A stretch of DNA of 64,000 bases from positions 55,934 to 119,933 of the forward strand of contig NZ_MTAZ01000002.1 in the NCBI RefSeq assembly GCF_002150785.1, in the 5' to 3' direction. Position numbers and translations under genes: made by a program. Origin of the DNA: Arenibacter amylolyticus (GTDB lineage Bacteria; Bacteroidota; Bacteroidia; Flavobacteriales; Flavobacteriaceae). Of the stretch, positions 33,208-42,358 are shown piece by piece (the first letter of the stretch is position 1; each line of letters starts with the position of its first letter). The notes under the pieces are model-generated. The model searched no databases, had not been told where the DNA came from, and saw only the letters and a program-made list of their open reading frames with translations.

Positions 33208-34158
33208 ATGAAGGGAACCGTTTATAAATCTACTGGAAGTTGGTACACCGTTAAATCGGAGGAAGGCGTATTTTATAACTGTAGGATCAAGGGAAGATTC
33301 CGTTTAAAGGGAATAAAGAGTACTAATCCTATAGCTGTAGGCGATAAAGTAACTTTTGACGAAGACCCTTCTTCCGAGGAGGCACAGGGCGTTATTACGG
33401 AAATACAGGACCGGAAGAATTATATTATTAGGAAATCGGTCAATCTATCCAAGCAGACCCATATCATTGCCTCTAACCTGGATCAAGTATTTTTGATCGT
33501 GACCCTAAACAACCCTACTACTTTCACCAATTTTATTGATCGCTTTTTAGTAACGGCAGAGGCCTATAACATTCCCACAATATTACTATTCAATAAAATT
33601 GACACTTACAGTTCGGAAGAACTGGATGAGATTAGGTACTTGGCTGCCCTTTACAGGGAAATAGGCTATACCTGTATTGGGATTTCGGCAGCAAGCGGGA
33701 AAAATGTAGACAAAGTAAAAGAATTGATGCTGGGCAAAACCAGCATGTTCTCTGGTCATTCTGGCGTGGGAAAATCTACTTTGGTCAATGCTATTGAACC
33801 AGAGCTGAATTTAAAGACCAAGGATATTTCCAGTCAGCATTTGCAAGGGCAGCACACTACTACCTTTGCAGAAATGTTTGACCTTAATATTGGGGCTAGA
33901 ATAATTGATACCCCAGGTATTAAAGGATTTGGGATCGTAGATATGGAGCCAGAGGAAATTGGGGATTATTTTCCCGAATTCTTTGAGTTGAAGAGTGAAT
34001 GTAGGTTTAATAATTGCCTGCACATAGATGAGCCACAATGCGCTGTAAAAGAGGCGCTGGATCAGGATAAGGTGGCGTGGAGTAGGTATAAGAGTTATGT
34101 GCAGATGATAGATGGGGAAGAGGAGAATTACAGAACGGATATTTACGGAGAAAAATAA
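33208..34158 (+). CDS. rsgA: Ribosome small subunit-dependent GTPase A
   Basis: A 316-residue circularly permuted GTPase: N-terminal OB-fold (residues 1-75), then the G motifs in permuted order with NKID (129-132) first, G1 GHSGVGKST (183-191) after it, and DTPGIKGFG. A C-terminal zinc motif with CRFNNCLHIDEPQCAV supplies the Cys/His ligands. It checks late 30S maturation at the decoding centre. Its gene overlaps dtd by one base, giving the unit rsgA-dtd-MazG-like. Confidence 0.93.
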   Translation: MKGTVYKSTGSWYTVKSEEGVFYNCRIKGRFRLKGIKSTNPIAVGDKVTFDEDPSSEEAQGVITEIQDRKNYIIRKSVNLSKQTHIIASNLDQVFLIVTLNNPTTFTNFIDRFLVTAEAYNIPTILLFNKIDTYSSEELDEIRYLAALYREIGYTCIGISAASGKNVDKVKELMLGKTSMFSGHSGVGKSTLVNAIEPELNLKTKDISSQHLQGQHTTTFAEMFDLNIGARIIDTPGIKGFGIVDMEPEEIGDYFPEFFELKSECRFNNCLHIDEPQCAVKEALDQDKVAWSRYKSYVQMIDGEEENYRTDIYGEK

Positions 34159-34610
34159 TGAGAGCAGTAATACAGAGAGTTTCCCAGGCGAGTGTAACTG
34201 TGGAAGGTGAGGTAATTTCAGAGATTTCTAAGGGGGTTTTGGTGCTTTTGGGGATAGAGGAAGCAGATGGGGAAGAAGATATCGCATGGCTTTGCAGAAA
34301 GATAGCCAACCTTCGGATATTTAACGATAGTGAAGGAGTAATGAACGAATCCTTACTACAGCAAGAGGGCAATGTAATTGTGGTGAGTCAGTTTACCCTT
34401 CATGCCGCTACTAAAAAAGGAAATAGGCCCAGTTATCTCAAGGCGGCCAAACCCGATACTGCCATCCCATTATACGAGCAATTTGTAGCCCAAATGGAAA
34501 AGGAAATTGGGAAAAAAGTAGGAACAGGCGTTTTTGGTGCAGACATGCAAGTGGCCATGATCAATGATGGACCCGTTACTATACAAATTGATACAAAGAA
34601 CAGAGAATAG
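34158..34610 (+). CDS. dtd: D-aminoacyl-tRNA deacylase
   Basis: A 150-residue DTD enzyme that hydrolyses D-aminoacyl-tRNA to prevent D-amino-acid incorporation. It starts MRAVIQRVSQASVTV and has the two active-site motifs SQFTL (near residue 76) and the Gly-cisPro motif in NDGPVTIQID. Length equals the family norm. The start overlaps the rsgA stop by one base (TAATG), so the two are translationally coupled. Confidence 0.95.
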   Translation: MRAVIQRVSQASVTVEGEVISEISKGVLVLLGIEEADGEEDIAWLCRKIANLRIFNDSEGVMNESLLQQEGNVIVVSQFTLHAATKKGNRPSYLKAAKPDTAIPLYEQFVAQMEKEIGKKVGTGVFGADMQVAMINDGPVTIQIDTKNRE

Positions 34611-34679
34611 GTTATTACTCCGGTTGTAATAGATGTGAAGGAGTAACGGAATTACAGTTTTGTCAAAAAAATCGAAATA

Positions 34680-35006
34680 ATGAACATAAAAGACGCGCAG
34701 TTAGCGGTAGATGAATGGATAAAAGCCCACGGGGTACGATACTTTAATGAGCTTACCAATATGGCTCAACTTACCGAGGAGGTAGGGGAGGTGGCACGTA
34801 TTATTGCTAGGCGCTATGGAGAGCAAAGTGAAAAGGAATCGGATAAAGATAAAGATCTAGGGGAGGAATTGGCAGATGTGCTTTTTGTGGTGCTATGCTT
34901 GGCCAACCAAACCGGCATCAACCTACAGGAGTCTTTTGATAAAAAACTGGACTTAAAAGCAACTAGGGATCACGATCGTCATCACAGCAATAAAAAGCTG
35001 AAATAA
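34680..35006 (+). CDS. MazG-like nucleotide pyrophosphohydrolase
   Basis: A 108-residue all-alpha NTP pyrophosphohydrolase of the MazG/dCTPase superfamily. The metal-binding pattern is ELTNMAQLTEEVGEVARII (ExxE) followed by LGEELADVLFVVLCLA (ExxxD). It probably hydrolyses a non-canonical or excess nucleotide to the monophosphate; the substrate cannot be read. It lies 70 bp after dtd and is likely in the same transcript. Confidence 0.85.
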   Translation: MNIKDAQLAVDEWIKAHGVRYFNELTNMAQLTEEVGEVARIIARRYGEQSEKESDKDKDLGEELADVLFVVLCLANQTGINLQESFDKKLDLKATRDHDRHHSNKKLK

Positions 35007-35009
35007 TAG

Positions 35010-35017
35010 TATATTTG
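35010..35017 (+). promoter_or_regulatory. Promoter -7 box upstream of aroA
   Basis: TATATTTG matches TAnnTTTG exactly. A hairpin TTTTTTGG-gcatca-CCAAAAAA (35027-35048) lies in the 5' leader between this box and the TTG start. It could terminate the upstream operon or regulate aroA. Confidence 0.45.
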
Positions 35018-35087
35018 TAGCTTGCGTTTTTTGGGCATCACCAAAAAATAAAGAAAATCAATACTATTATTATAAATCCCGAATATT

Positions 35088-36317
35088 TTGAAAGTATATC
35101 TATCTGCCCCGCCCAGCTCTTTGTTAAAAGCTAAAATAAAAATAACCGGATCTAAGAGTGAATCCAACAGGCTCTTGCTTCTGCAGGCACTTTATCCCAC
35201 TATTGCTATAGAGAACCTTTCCAACTCGGACGATGCCGAGGTAATGCAGAAAGGTCTTGCTATAGCTAATGGCACTGTAGACATCCATCATGCCGGTACG
35301 GCAATGCGCTTTTTAACAGCTTATTTTGCCACTCAGGAAAACAAGGAGGTGGTGCTCACAGGTTCTAAACGGATGACGGAACGACCTATAAAAATTCTGG
35401 TGGACGCCCTAAAGGAATTGGGAGCAACTATCCATTATGAAAATAATGAGGGGTATCCCCCTATTAAAATTAAAGGGCAGAAGCTGACCAAAAGCAAGGT
35501 GAGCTTGCCTGCCAATGTGAGTAGTCAGTATATCTCTGCGTTGTTATTGGTAGCACCTAGCCTGGAAAATGGGTTAGAATTAGAACTGGTAGGGAAAATT
35601 ACTTCAGTGCCCTACATTAAAATGACTTTAGGACTACTTGCCCAGATAGGCGTGGAAAGTTCTTTTGAAGGCAATACCATTAAGGTGCTGCCCCAAAAAT
35701 CGGTTGAAGCCGCTACGCAAGTAGTGGAGTCCGATTGGAGTTCTGCCTCCTATTTTTATAGTATTGTGTCGCTTTCAGACGTGGGGTCGGAAATTACCCT
35801 ATCCTCTTATCGCAAAGACAGCCTGCAGGGAGATAGTGTCCTCGCCGAAATTTATAAGGATTTTGGTGTGGTAACCGTTTTCGGGGAGCACGAAGTTGTA
35901 TTGCGTAAAACCGCAGCAGTAAGCGATAAGAAGATTGAGATAGATCTTGTGAATGCGCCAGATATTGCACAAACCATTGTTGTGAGCTGCTTTGGCCTCG
36001 GAATTGGATGTCACTTAACGGGCTTGCATACGCTTAAAATAAAAGAAACGGATAGGCTAGAGGCCTTAAAGACGGAATTGGGAAAATTGGGTGCCCCTAT
36101 CTCGGTAACGGACAAGACGTTAACCTTGGAGCCTTCTAGTCAGATAAATAAAGATATCGCGATAGATACCTATAATGACCATAGAATGGCAATGGCTTTT
36201 GCCCCCTTGGCACTAAAAACCGACCTGTTTATCAATGATGCGGGGGTAGTTTCTAAATCGTATCCAGATTTTTGGAAGGATATGGAAAGTTTAAATTTTC
36301 CAGTAGAAATTAGCTAA
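35088..36317 (+). CDS. aroA: 3-phosphoshikimate 1-carboxyvinyltransferase (EPSP synthase)
   Basis: A 409-residue EPSP synthase of the shikimate pathway: ITGSKSESNRLLLLQALYP (S3P and PEP contacts), HAGTAMRFLTAYFA in place of the usual GNAGTAMR, MTERPIKILVDALKELGA, VSSQYISALLL, IKETDRLEALKTEL and the closing YNDHRMAMAFAPLA. Start is TTG 35088 (no ATG or GTG fits the conserved N-terminus KVYLSAPP). The gene is far from the other aromatic genes at 28-32 kb and has its own promoter. The variant residues around HAGTAM are common in Bacteroidota forms. Confidence 0.92.
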   Translation: MKVYLSAPPSSLLKAKIKITGSKSESNRLLLLQALYPTIAIENLSNSDDAEVMQKGLAIANGTVDIHHAGTAMRFLTAYFATQENKEVVLTGSKRMTERPIKILVDALKELGATIHYENNEGYPPIKIKGQKLTKSKVSLPANVSSQYISALLLVAPSLENGLELELVGKITSVPYIKMTLGLLAQIGVESSFEGNTIKVLPQKSVEAATQVVESDWSSASYFYSIVSLSDVGSEITLSSYRKDSLQGDSVLAEIYKDFGVVTVFGEHEVVLRKTAAVSDKKIEIDLVNAPDIAQTIVVSCFGLGIGCHLTGLHTLKIKETDRLEALKTELGKLGAPISVTDKTLTLEPSSQINKDIAIDTYNDHRMAMAFAPLALKTDLFINDAGVVSKSYPDFWKDMESLNFPVEIS

Positions 36318-36340
36318 TTATGATTTAAATGCCAATTTAC

Positions 36341-36372
36341 TTGACAACCCCTATGTCAACATCGTATATTTG
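36341..36372 (+). promoter_or_regulatory. Promoter of queA
   Basis: TTG (36341-36343), a 21-base spacer and TATATTTG (36365-36372) agree with the bacteroidete consensus. The 5' leader to ATG 36412 would be about 35 nt. Confidence 0.6.
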
Positions 36373-36411
36373 CAGCCGCAAAAGTTTAACTTTAAATAAG
36401 GTAAATACTAA

Positions 36412-37461
36412 ATGAAATTATCGCACTTCAATTTTGAGCTTCCACCGGAATTATTGGCGGAGTACCCTGCAGAGAACCGGGACGAGTCCAAATTAATGGT
36501 AGTACACAGGGAAACTGGTAAAATAGAACACAAACTATTTAAAGACCTAATTGATTATTTTGATGAGGGCGATGTTATGGTGCTCAACAACACCAAGGTA
36601 TTTCCAGCAAGGTTGTACGGGAATAAGGAAAAGACCGGAGCTAGAATAGAAGTATTTCTATTGCGCGAATTAAATGAGGAGCAAAGACTATGGGATGTTT
36701 TGGTAGATCCTGCCCGTAAAATACGAATTGGTAATAAATTGTATTTTGGAGAGGATGAATCTTTGGTAGCAGAGGTAATCGATAATACCACCTCTAGAGG
36801 TAGAACATTGAGATTCCTTTACGATGGCTCTTATTACGATTTTAGAAGAAAATTAAAGGAATTGGGGGAAACTCCTTTGCCAAAATATATTAAAAGAGTG
36901 GTAGAGCCTGAGGATGCTAAGCGCTACCAAACTATTTATGCCAAGCATGAAGGAGCCGTTGCGGCACCTACTGCAGGGCTGCATTTTTCCAAGCACTTAT
37001 TAAAAAGATTGGAAATTAAAGGGATAGATTTTGCTGAGCTTACCCTTCACGTAGGACTGGGAACTTTTAACCCTGTGGAGGTAGAAGACCTTTCCAAGCA
37101 TAAGATGGATAGCGAAGAGCTGGTAATAGACGAGAAGGCTACGGAGATAGTAAACAACGCCAAGCGAGAAAAACGTAGGGTGTGTGCCGTAGGTACCACA
37201 GCCATGCGTGGCTTGGAAAGTGCGGTTTCTACACAGCAAACGCTGAATACGTTTAATGGGTGGACCAATAAATTTGTTTTCCCTCCTTACGAATTTAGTA
37301 TCGCAAATGCTATGGTGACCAATTTTCACTTACCAAAATCAACCCTATTGATGATGGTATCGGCCTTTATGGGGCACGATCTAATGAAGAAGGCCTATAA
37401 GGAGGCGATCATGGAAGGCTATAAGTTTTATTCTTATGGAGATGCCATGCTGATCATATAA
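36412..37461 (+). CDS. queA: tRNA preQ1(34) SAM ribosyltransferase-isomerase
   Basis: A 349-residue QueA, which transfers and isomerises the ribosyl part of SAM to preQ1 in tRNA, giving epoxyqueuosine. Landmarks are [19 protein letters not shown] at the N-terminus, [42 protein letters not shown] and [17 protein letters not shown] near the C-terminus. Length matches the family. It has its own promoter and a terminator before rlmN. Confidence 0.95.
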   Translation: MKLSHFNFELPPELLAEYPAENRDESKLMVVHRETGKIEHKLFKDLIDYFDEGDVMVLNNTKVFPARLYGNKEKTGARIEVFLLRELNEEQRLWDVLVDPARKIRIGNKLYFGEDESLVAEVIDNTTSRGRTLRFLYDGSYYDFRRKLKELGETPLPKYIKRVVEPEDAKRYQTIYAKHEGAVAAPTAGLHFSKHLLKRLEIKGIDFAELTLHVGLGTFNPVEVEDLSKHKMDSEELVIDEKATEIVNNAKREKRRVCAVGTTAMRGLESAVSTQQTLNTFNGWTNKFVFPPYEFSIANAMVTNFHLPKSTLLMMVSAFMGHDLMKKAYKEAIMEGYKFYSYGDAMLII

Positions 37462-37479
37462 GTAGGAAAAAATAATTTG

Positions 37480-37526
37480 AAAATCCCGTACAAATGCAGA
37501 TTATTCTGGATTGGCGGGATTTTTTT
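37480..37526 (+). terminator. Terminator between queA and rlmN
   Basis: AAAATCCCG (37480-37488) pairs with CGGGATTTT (37515-37523), with an inner CAGA/TCTG pair in the long loop and a T tract behind. Confidence 0.75.
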
Positions 37527-37537
37527 GTTTAATCAAT

Positions 37538-37545
37538 TACCTTTG
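37538..37545 (+). promoter_or_regulatory. Promoter -7 box of rlmN
   Basis: TACCTTTG is an exact TAnnTTTG box that ends four bases before GTG 37550, so the rlmN mRNA is probably leaderless. A TTG at 37511-37513 is 24 bases upstream. Confidence 0.5.
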
Positions 37546-37549
37546 TGCC

Positions 37550-38596
37550 GTGGAATTAGCTAAGAAGAAAAAGGACATAAGAGCGTTTACCAAAGATCAA
37601 CTCAGGGAATTTTTTATTTCCCAAGGGGATCAACCCTTTAGAGGCAATCAGGTTTATGAATGGCTCTGGCAGAAATCGGCCCATAGTTTTGAGGATATGA
37701 CCAACCTCTCCAAAGAAACTAGGCAGATGTTGAAGGATAATTTTGTGATCAACCACATCAAGGTAGATCAGATGCAGCGCAGTAGTGATGGCACTATAAA
37801 GAATGCCGTTCGCCTGCACGATGACCTGGTGGTAGAATCGGTCCTTATTCCCACCAAAACAAGAACTACCGCCTGTGTATCTAGTCAGGTTGGTTGCAGC
37901 TTGGATTGTAAATTCTGTGCTACTGCGCGACTTAAGCGGATGCGAAATCTAAATCCGGATGAAATTTACGATCAGGTAGTGGCTATTGATAATGAGAGTA
38001 GGTTGTATTTTGATAGGCCTTTGACCAATATTGTTTTTATGGGGATGGGAGAGCCTTTAATGAACTATAATAACGTTCTAAAGGCCATAGATAAGATTAC
38101 TTCCCCCGAAGGCTTAGGGATGTCGCCCAAGAGGATTACGGTCTCTACCTCCGGGGTTCCCAAAATGATCCGTAAAATGGCCGATGAGGGAGTGAAGTTT
38201 AACCTTGCCGTATCCCTGCATTCGGCAATAGATGAGGTTAGGACCTCTATTATGCCCTTTAATGCCACCTTTACCCTAGCCGATCTTAGAGAGGCCCTGG
38301 AGTACTGGTATCAGAAAACCAAGAGTAGAATCACCTATGAGTATGTGGTTTGGGAAGGGATTAACGATAAGCAAAAGGATGTGAATGCCTTGGTGGAATT
38401 CTGCGGATTTGCACCTTCCAAGGTAAACCTAATAGAATACAACCCTATTGACGATGGTCAATTTAAACAGGCCAGTAACGACGCCATTGATAGGTACGTG
38501 AATACCTTGGAAAGAAATGGAATTACCGTAACGGTTCGTAGGTCGCGAGGGAAGGATATTGATGCCGCCTGTGGGCAATTGGCCAATAAATCATAA
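37550..38596 (+). CDS. rlmN: 23S rRNA (adenine2503-C2) methyltransferase
   Basis: A 348-residue radical-SAM methyltransferase of 23S rRNA A2503 and some tRNAs. The cluster motif is CSLDCKFCATA (CxxxCxxC), preceded by TACVSSQVGC. Further landmarks are FMGMGEPLMNYNNV, ITVSTSGVP, NLAVSLHSA and the C-terminal catalytic Cys in DAACGQLA. GTG 37550 (MELAKKKKDIRAF) is chosen because the promoter box precedes it by four bases and the upstream frame to TTG 37511 runs through the terminator. Confidence 0.93.
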   Translation: MELAKKKKDIRAFTKDQLREFFISQGDQPFRGNQVYEWLWQKSAHSFEDMTNLSKETRQMLKDNFVINHIKVDQMQRSSDGTIKNAVRLHDDLVVESVLIPTKTRTTACVSSQVGCSLDCKFCATARLKRMRNLNPDEIYDQVVAIDNESRLYFDRPLTNIVFMGMGEPLMNYNNVLKAIDKITSPEGLGMSPKRITVSTSGVPKMIRKMADEGVKFNLAVSLHSAIDEVRTSIMPFNATFTLADLREALEYWYQKTKSRITYEYVVWEGINDKQKDVNALVEFCGFAPSKVNLIEYNPIDDGQFKQASNDAIDRYVNTLERNGITVTVRRSRGKDIDAACGQLANKS

Positions 38597-38708
38597 AGGG
38601 GGTTTCTTCTTGTTCTGTATTTTATAAGGTTTGTTTTTCTGCGAAGCCTTAAATTCAAAAGATTGATCTTATATTAAAAAAGGACTATCTTTTACTATTT
38701 TTTTTGCC

Positions 38709-38716
38709 TAATTTTG
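38709..38716 (+). promoter_or_regulatory. Promoter -7 box of the polyprenyl synthetase gene
   Basis: TAATTTTG matches TAnnTTTG exactly. It rules out TTG 38704 as the translation start, since that codon lies upstream of the expected transcription start near 38721. Confidence 0.45.
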
Positions 38717-38793
38717 CGCCACAGAATCACCAATCAAAATATAGTCCTATCTACCCGTTAAAAATTGTATCCCAGATAAAGGAGCCGATAAAT

Positions 38794-39735
38794 ATGGAAA
38801 TGGAGCTTTTTGAAAAAAAGTTCTACGAATCCATGTCCTCTAATGTGGCGTTGCTAAATAGGATTACCTATTATATCGTTAACCGTAAGGGTAAGCAAAT
38901 GCGGCCTATGTTCGTGTTTCTAACTGCCAAAATGCTTAACCAGGGACAGGTGAATGATAGGACCTATAGAGGGGCGGCAGTCATAGAATTAATCCATACC
39001 GCTACTTTGGTTCACGACGATGTGGTGGACGATAGTAACAAGCGAAGGGGCTTTTTCTCCATAAATGCCCTTTGGAAGAACAAAATTGCCGTACTAGTGG
39101 GAGATTACCTCCTTTCCAAAGGATTGTTGCTTTCTATAGATAATGGGGATTTCGACTTGCTGCGGATTATTTCCGTTGCCGTTCGCGAAATGAGCGAAGG
39201 GGAGTTGTTGCAGATAGAAAAGGCAAGACGCCTAGATATTACCGAAGAAGTTTATTACGAGATTATCAGGCAAAAGACAGCTACCTTGATTGCTGCTTGT
39301 TGTAGCTTGGGGGCCTGCTCCGTAAAGCCCGATTCTGAGGATGTAGAAATCTTTAGGAAATTTGGAGAGCTTATTGGTATGGCCTTTCAGATTAAGGACG
39401 ACTTGTTTGATTACGGGGACGAGCGCATAGGGAAACCTACCGGGATCGATATTAAAGAGCAGAAAATGACGCTTCCTTTAATTTATGTGCTTAACAACTG
39501 TAGCAAGGAAGATAGGAAGTGGTTAATCAACTCCGTTAAGAATCACAATAAGAACAAAAAGCGGGTGAAACAGGTAATCGCTTTTGTAAAGGAAAACGGG
39601 GGCTTGGAATATGCCGTTAAGAAAATGCTGGCATATAAGGAAGAAGCACTTGCCCTTTTGGAGCCTTATCCCGATTCGGACTATAAAAATTCACTGATCA
39701 TGATGGTGAATTATGTGGTAGATCGAAAAAAATAA
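38794..39735 (+). CDS. Polyprenyl diphosphate synthase
   Basis: A trans-isoprenyl synthase that makes a long prenyl diphosphate, probably for menaquinone. The first aspartate-rich motif is HDDVVDDSNKRRG and the second is IKDDLFDYGDE; GKQMRPMFVFLTAKM provides the IPP-binding Arg. ATG 38794 with AAAGGAG nine bases before gives 313 residues. Conserved-looking residues KIVSQIKEPIN stand just upstream in frame, where family members usually begin with Met. Here the corresponding codon is TTA (38758), so either an unusual start is used (ATT or similar) or these residues have been lost from the protein. Chain length is not predictable. Confidence 0.85.
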   Translation: MEMELFEKKFYESMSSNVALLNRITYYIVNRKGKQMRPMFVFLTAKMLNQGQVNDRTYRGAAVIELIHTATLVHDDVVDDSNKRRGFFSINALWKNKIAVLVGDYLLSKGLLLSIDNGDFDLLRIISVAVREMSEGELLQIEKARRLDITEEVYYEIIRQKTATLIAACCSLGACSVKPDSEDVEIFRKFGELIGMAFQIKDDLFDYGDERIGKPTGIDIKEQKMTLPLIYVLNNCSKEDRKWLINSVKNHNKNKKRVKQVIAFVKENGGLEYAVKKMLAYKEEALALLEPYPDSDYKNSLIMMVNYVVDRKK

Positions 39736-39887
39736 TACAAAATATCTTTCGACCTTCTTTTTGACGGGGTATAAAAATCATCTTTCCTCTTAAAGCAAAT
39801 AAAGGCAGGGCATCATTTCCAGGGAACTATTCCTAGATCTGGATCAATGGATTATTGTGTCTCTATTGTAGGATGTAATTTATGTAC

Positions 39888-40166
39888 TTAGGATTCGTTT
39901 TTAAGAGCCAAACGGATAGTGTCCTGGCTAACCCCTTGTTGCTGTAGTACCTCGGTAAATTCGTCCTCATAATAGGTTTTCTTGCAATGGGAACAGCTAA
40001 TAATTGTGGAGGTGCTGATCTTAAAGAGCGAGATCCAAAAAAGGTGGAAATAGATGCTGCTGGTCACCGCAGTGAGCGTATTCTTTTGTTCGCAATAAGG
40101 GCAAGCAATGTGCGGAACCGTTTTAGTGAATGTTTTTCCCGGCTTGGTACCCAAAAATAAAATCAT
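39888..40166 (-). CDS. Zinc-ribbon domain protein
   Basis: A 92-residue protein with two CxxC knuckles, CPYC (near residue 22) and CSHC (near residue 58). A hydrophobic stretch (IYFHLFWISLF) lies between them and a polar tail (EDEFTEVLQQQGVSQ) follows. This is the zinc-ribbon architecture of small uncharacterised proteins in Flavobacteriia. The middle hydrophobic segment may be a membrane-associated helix. No function is known. It is on the strand opposite its neighbours and is transcribed divergently from dnaG. Confidence 0.7.
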   Translation of the reverse strand: MILFLGTKPGKTFTKTVPHIACPYCEQKNTLTAVTSSIYFHLFWISLFKISTSTIISCSHCKKTYYEDEFTEVLQQQGVSQDTIRLALKNES

Positions 40167-40282
40167 TGACTATTTCTTATTAGTTTTAAATAGGTGGATA
40201 AAGTTACGCATTTTGGGAAGGAAATGAATGGTTTTCCTCTTTTTGAAATAGTATCTTTAGCCATTGTAAAAAACACGGTAAA

Positions 40283-42259
40283 TTGATTTCAAAAGCTACT
40301 ATAGATCAAGTATATGAGGCCTCCAGGGTAGAGGAGGTGATAGGTGAGTTTGTGCAACTAAAAAAATCGGGCACCAACTTTAAAGGGCTCAGTCCGTTTA
40401 GTGATGAGCGTACCCCTAGTTTTATGGTTTCTCCCGTAAAACAGATCTGGAAAGATTTTAGTAGTGGCAAAGGGGGGAATGTAGTGGCATTCTTAATGGA
40501 GCACGAACATTTTACCTATCCGGAAGCCATTAAATACCTTGCCAAAAAGTACAATATAGAAGTAGAGGAAACCCTACAGACCGATGAGGACAAGGAGAAG
40601 TTAAATGAGCGGGAAAGCATGTATCTCGTTTCGGAATATGCCAAGGATTATTTTTCTGAAATTTTGTGGGAGAGGGAGCAGGGCAAGGCTATTGGATTAA
40701 GCTATTTTAAAGAAAGGGGCTTTACGGACGAGACCATCAAAAAGTTTGAGTTGGGCTACTGCCTAGATCAGTGGGATGGCTTTACTAAAGCTGCATTGGA
40801 CAAGGGGTATCAGTTAGAGTACCTAGAGAAAACGGGACTCACCATAGTGAAGGAAGATCCTGCGAACCCCAATAATAAAAGAACTTTTGACCGCTTTAAA
40901 GGAAGGGTGCTCTTTCCAATCCATAGTATGAGTGGACGGGTCTTGGGGTTTGGTGGACGTATATTGACCAACGAAAAGAGAGCGGCTAAATATTTAAACT
41001 CCCCAGAAAGTGATATCTACCATAAGAGTAGGGTGCTATACGGTATTTATTATGCTAAGCAGGCAATAGCCAAAGAAGACAATTGCTATTTGGTAGAAGG
41101 ATATACGGATGTAATACAGATGCACCAACGCGGAGTGCACAATGTAGTGGCATCTAGTGGAACTGCCCTAACTCCAGATCAAATTAGACTGATTAACAGG
41201 TTAACCAAGAATATTACGGTGTTGTTTGATGGGGATGCAGCAGGGCAAAGGGCGTCCCTTAAGGGGATAGACCTTATTTTGGAGCAGGGTATGAACGTAA
41301 AAGTATGTTCATTTCCGGCGGGAGAAGATCCGGATAGTTTCTCCAAAAACAATGAGTATGAAGCGGTAGTGGCGTATCTCCAAAAACATTCCAAAGATTT
41401 TATACAGTACAAGGCTTCCCTTTTAGTAAACGAGGCAGCCAATGACCCTATTAAAAGGGCAGATACGGTACGGGATATCGTAAATAGTATTTCTAAAATC
41501 CCAGATAGGATTAAAAAGGAAATCTATATCCAGGAGTGCTCCCAGATTATGAAGGTTTCCGAAGCGGTACTTTTTAATACACTGGCGCAAATTGGGAAAA
41601 AAGATTCGGCAGATGCACAGAGAAAAGTGAAGCAACAGCCACCTACCTTTGATGTGGTTAAAGCCGAGCCGCAAAAGAAATTGGATGTTCAGTACGAGTT
41701 GGAGCGAAAGATTATAGAAATCTTGCTGCTTTATGGAACTATGGAGGCCGAGTTTGAAGATCTGGTCTTAAAGGAAAATGAGCAGGGAGATTTGGAATTG
41801 GAGCCCGAATCGATTGATGCAAAAGTGTTCGAGAAAATATACCTGGACTTACAGGATGATGAGGTGGAATTGGCGAATGAGCAATTTCGTAATATTTATT
41901 ACAAGCTCATAGAGGAAATGAATGAAAAGGAAGATTTTTCCATTACATCGTTTATGGCTAACTTAAATCAGGAGTTGGCATCGGAAATTTCCTCCATATT
42001 AATGGAAGAGGAGAAGTATTCTTTACATCAATGGGATCGCAAGGAGATTTATCCGAAGGAAAAGGAAGTTGGAGTGGCGCAATTGGTGAGTGAAACCATA
42101 TTAACCTTAAGGTGTTATCTGATTAAAAAACGTATAGCTTCCCTACAAGAGAGTACAGAGGAAAACCCCTCTGAAACAGTGGAGACATTAGAGGAAATAA
42201 TGAATTATATTCAGTTGAATGTGCTCCTCAATAAAAAATTGAACAGGGTTTTTTCATAA
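40283..42259 (+). CDS. dnaG: DNA primase without the usual zinc ligands
   Basis: A 658-residue primase that makes RNA primers at the replication fork. The N-terminal domain is recognisable (NFKGLSPFSDERTPSFMVSP) but its zinc ligands are replaced: Ser37, Ser40, Asp58 and Ser61 in place of Cys, His, Cys and Cys. The TOPRIM core follows with VEGYTDVIQMHQRG (catalytic Glu) and FDGDAAGQRASLKG (DxD). The rest is the helicase-binding region. TTG 40283 is the start because no ATG precedes the conserved ISKATIDQVYEA. Loss of the ligands is, as far as I recall, a feature of flavobacterial primases. Confidence 0.92.
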   Translation: MISKATIDQVYEASRVEEVIGEFVQLKKSGTNFKGLSPFSDERTPSFMVSPVKQIWKDFSSGKGGNVVAFLMEHEHFTYPEAIKYLAKKYNIEVEETLQTDEDKEKLNERESMYLVSEYAKDYFSEILWEREQGKAIGLSYFKERGFTDETIKKFELGYCLDQWDGFTKAALDKGYQLEYLEKTGLTIVKEDPANPNNKRTFDRFKGRVLFPIHSMSGRVLGFGGRILTNEKRAAKYLNSPESDIYHKSRVLYGIYYAKQAIAKEDNCYLVEGYTDVIQMHQRGVHNVVASSGTALTPDQIRLINRLTKNITVLFDGDAAGQRASLKGIDLILEQGMNVKVCSFPAGEDPDSFSKNNEYEAVVAYLQKHSKDFIQYKASLLVNEAANDPIKRADTVRDIVNSISKIPDRIKKEIYIQECSQIMKVSEAVLFNTLAQIGKKDSADAQRKVKQQPPTFDVVKAEPQKKLDVQYELERKIIEILLLYGTMEAEFEDLVLKENEQGDLELEPESIDAKVFEKIYLDLQDDEVELANEQFRNIYYKLIEEMNEKEDFSITSFMANLNQELASEISSILMEEEKYSLHQWDRKEIYPKEKEVGVAQLVSETILTLRCYLIKKRIASLQESTEENPSETVETLEEIMNYIQLNVLLNKKLNRVFS

Positions 42260-42302
42260 AGATATACACTATTCCCAGAGGTTTGTATAATACGATAGTA
42301 GT

Positions 42303-42329
42303 GGGTTTAACTTTTTGTGAGTTGAACCC
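42303..42329. terminator. Hairpin between the convergent dnaG and regulator genes
   Basis: GGGTTTAACT (42303-42312) pairs with AGTTGAACCC (42320-42329), with one T-G pair and loop TTTTGTG. It sits between the two stop codons and may terminate both transcripts, although its T tracts are short. Confidence 0.4.
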
Positions 42330-42358
42330 CTTCTTCAATTGAACCCTGCCCTTAGGTG

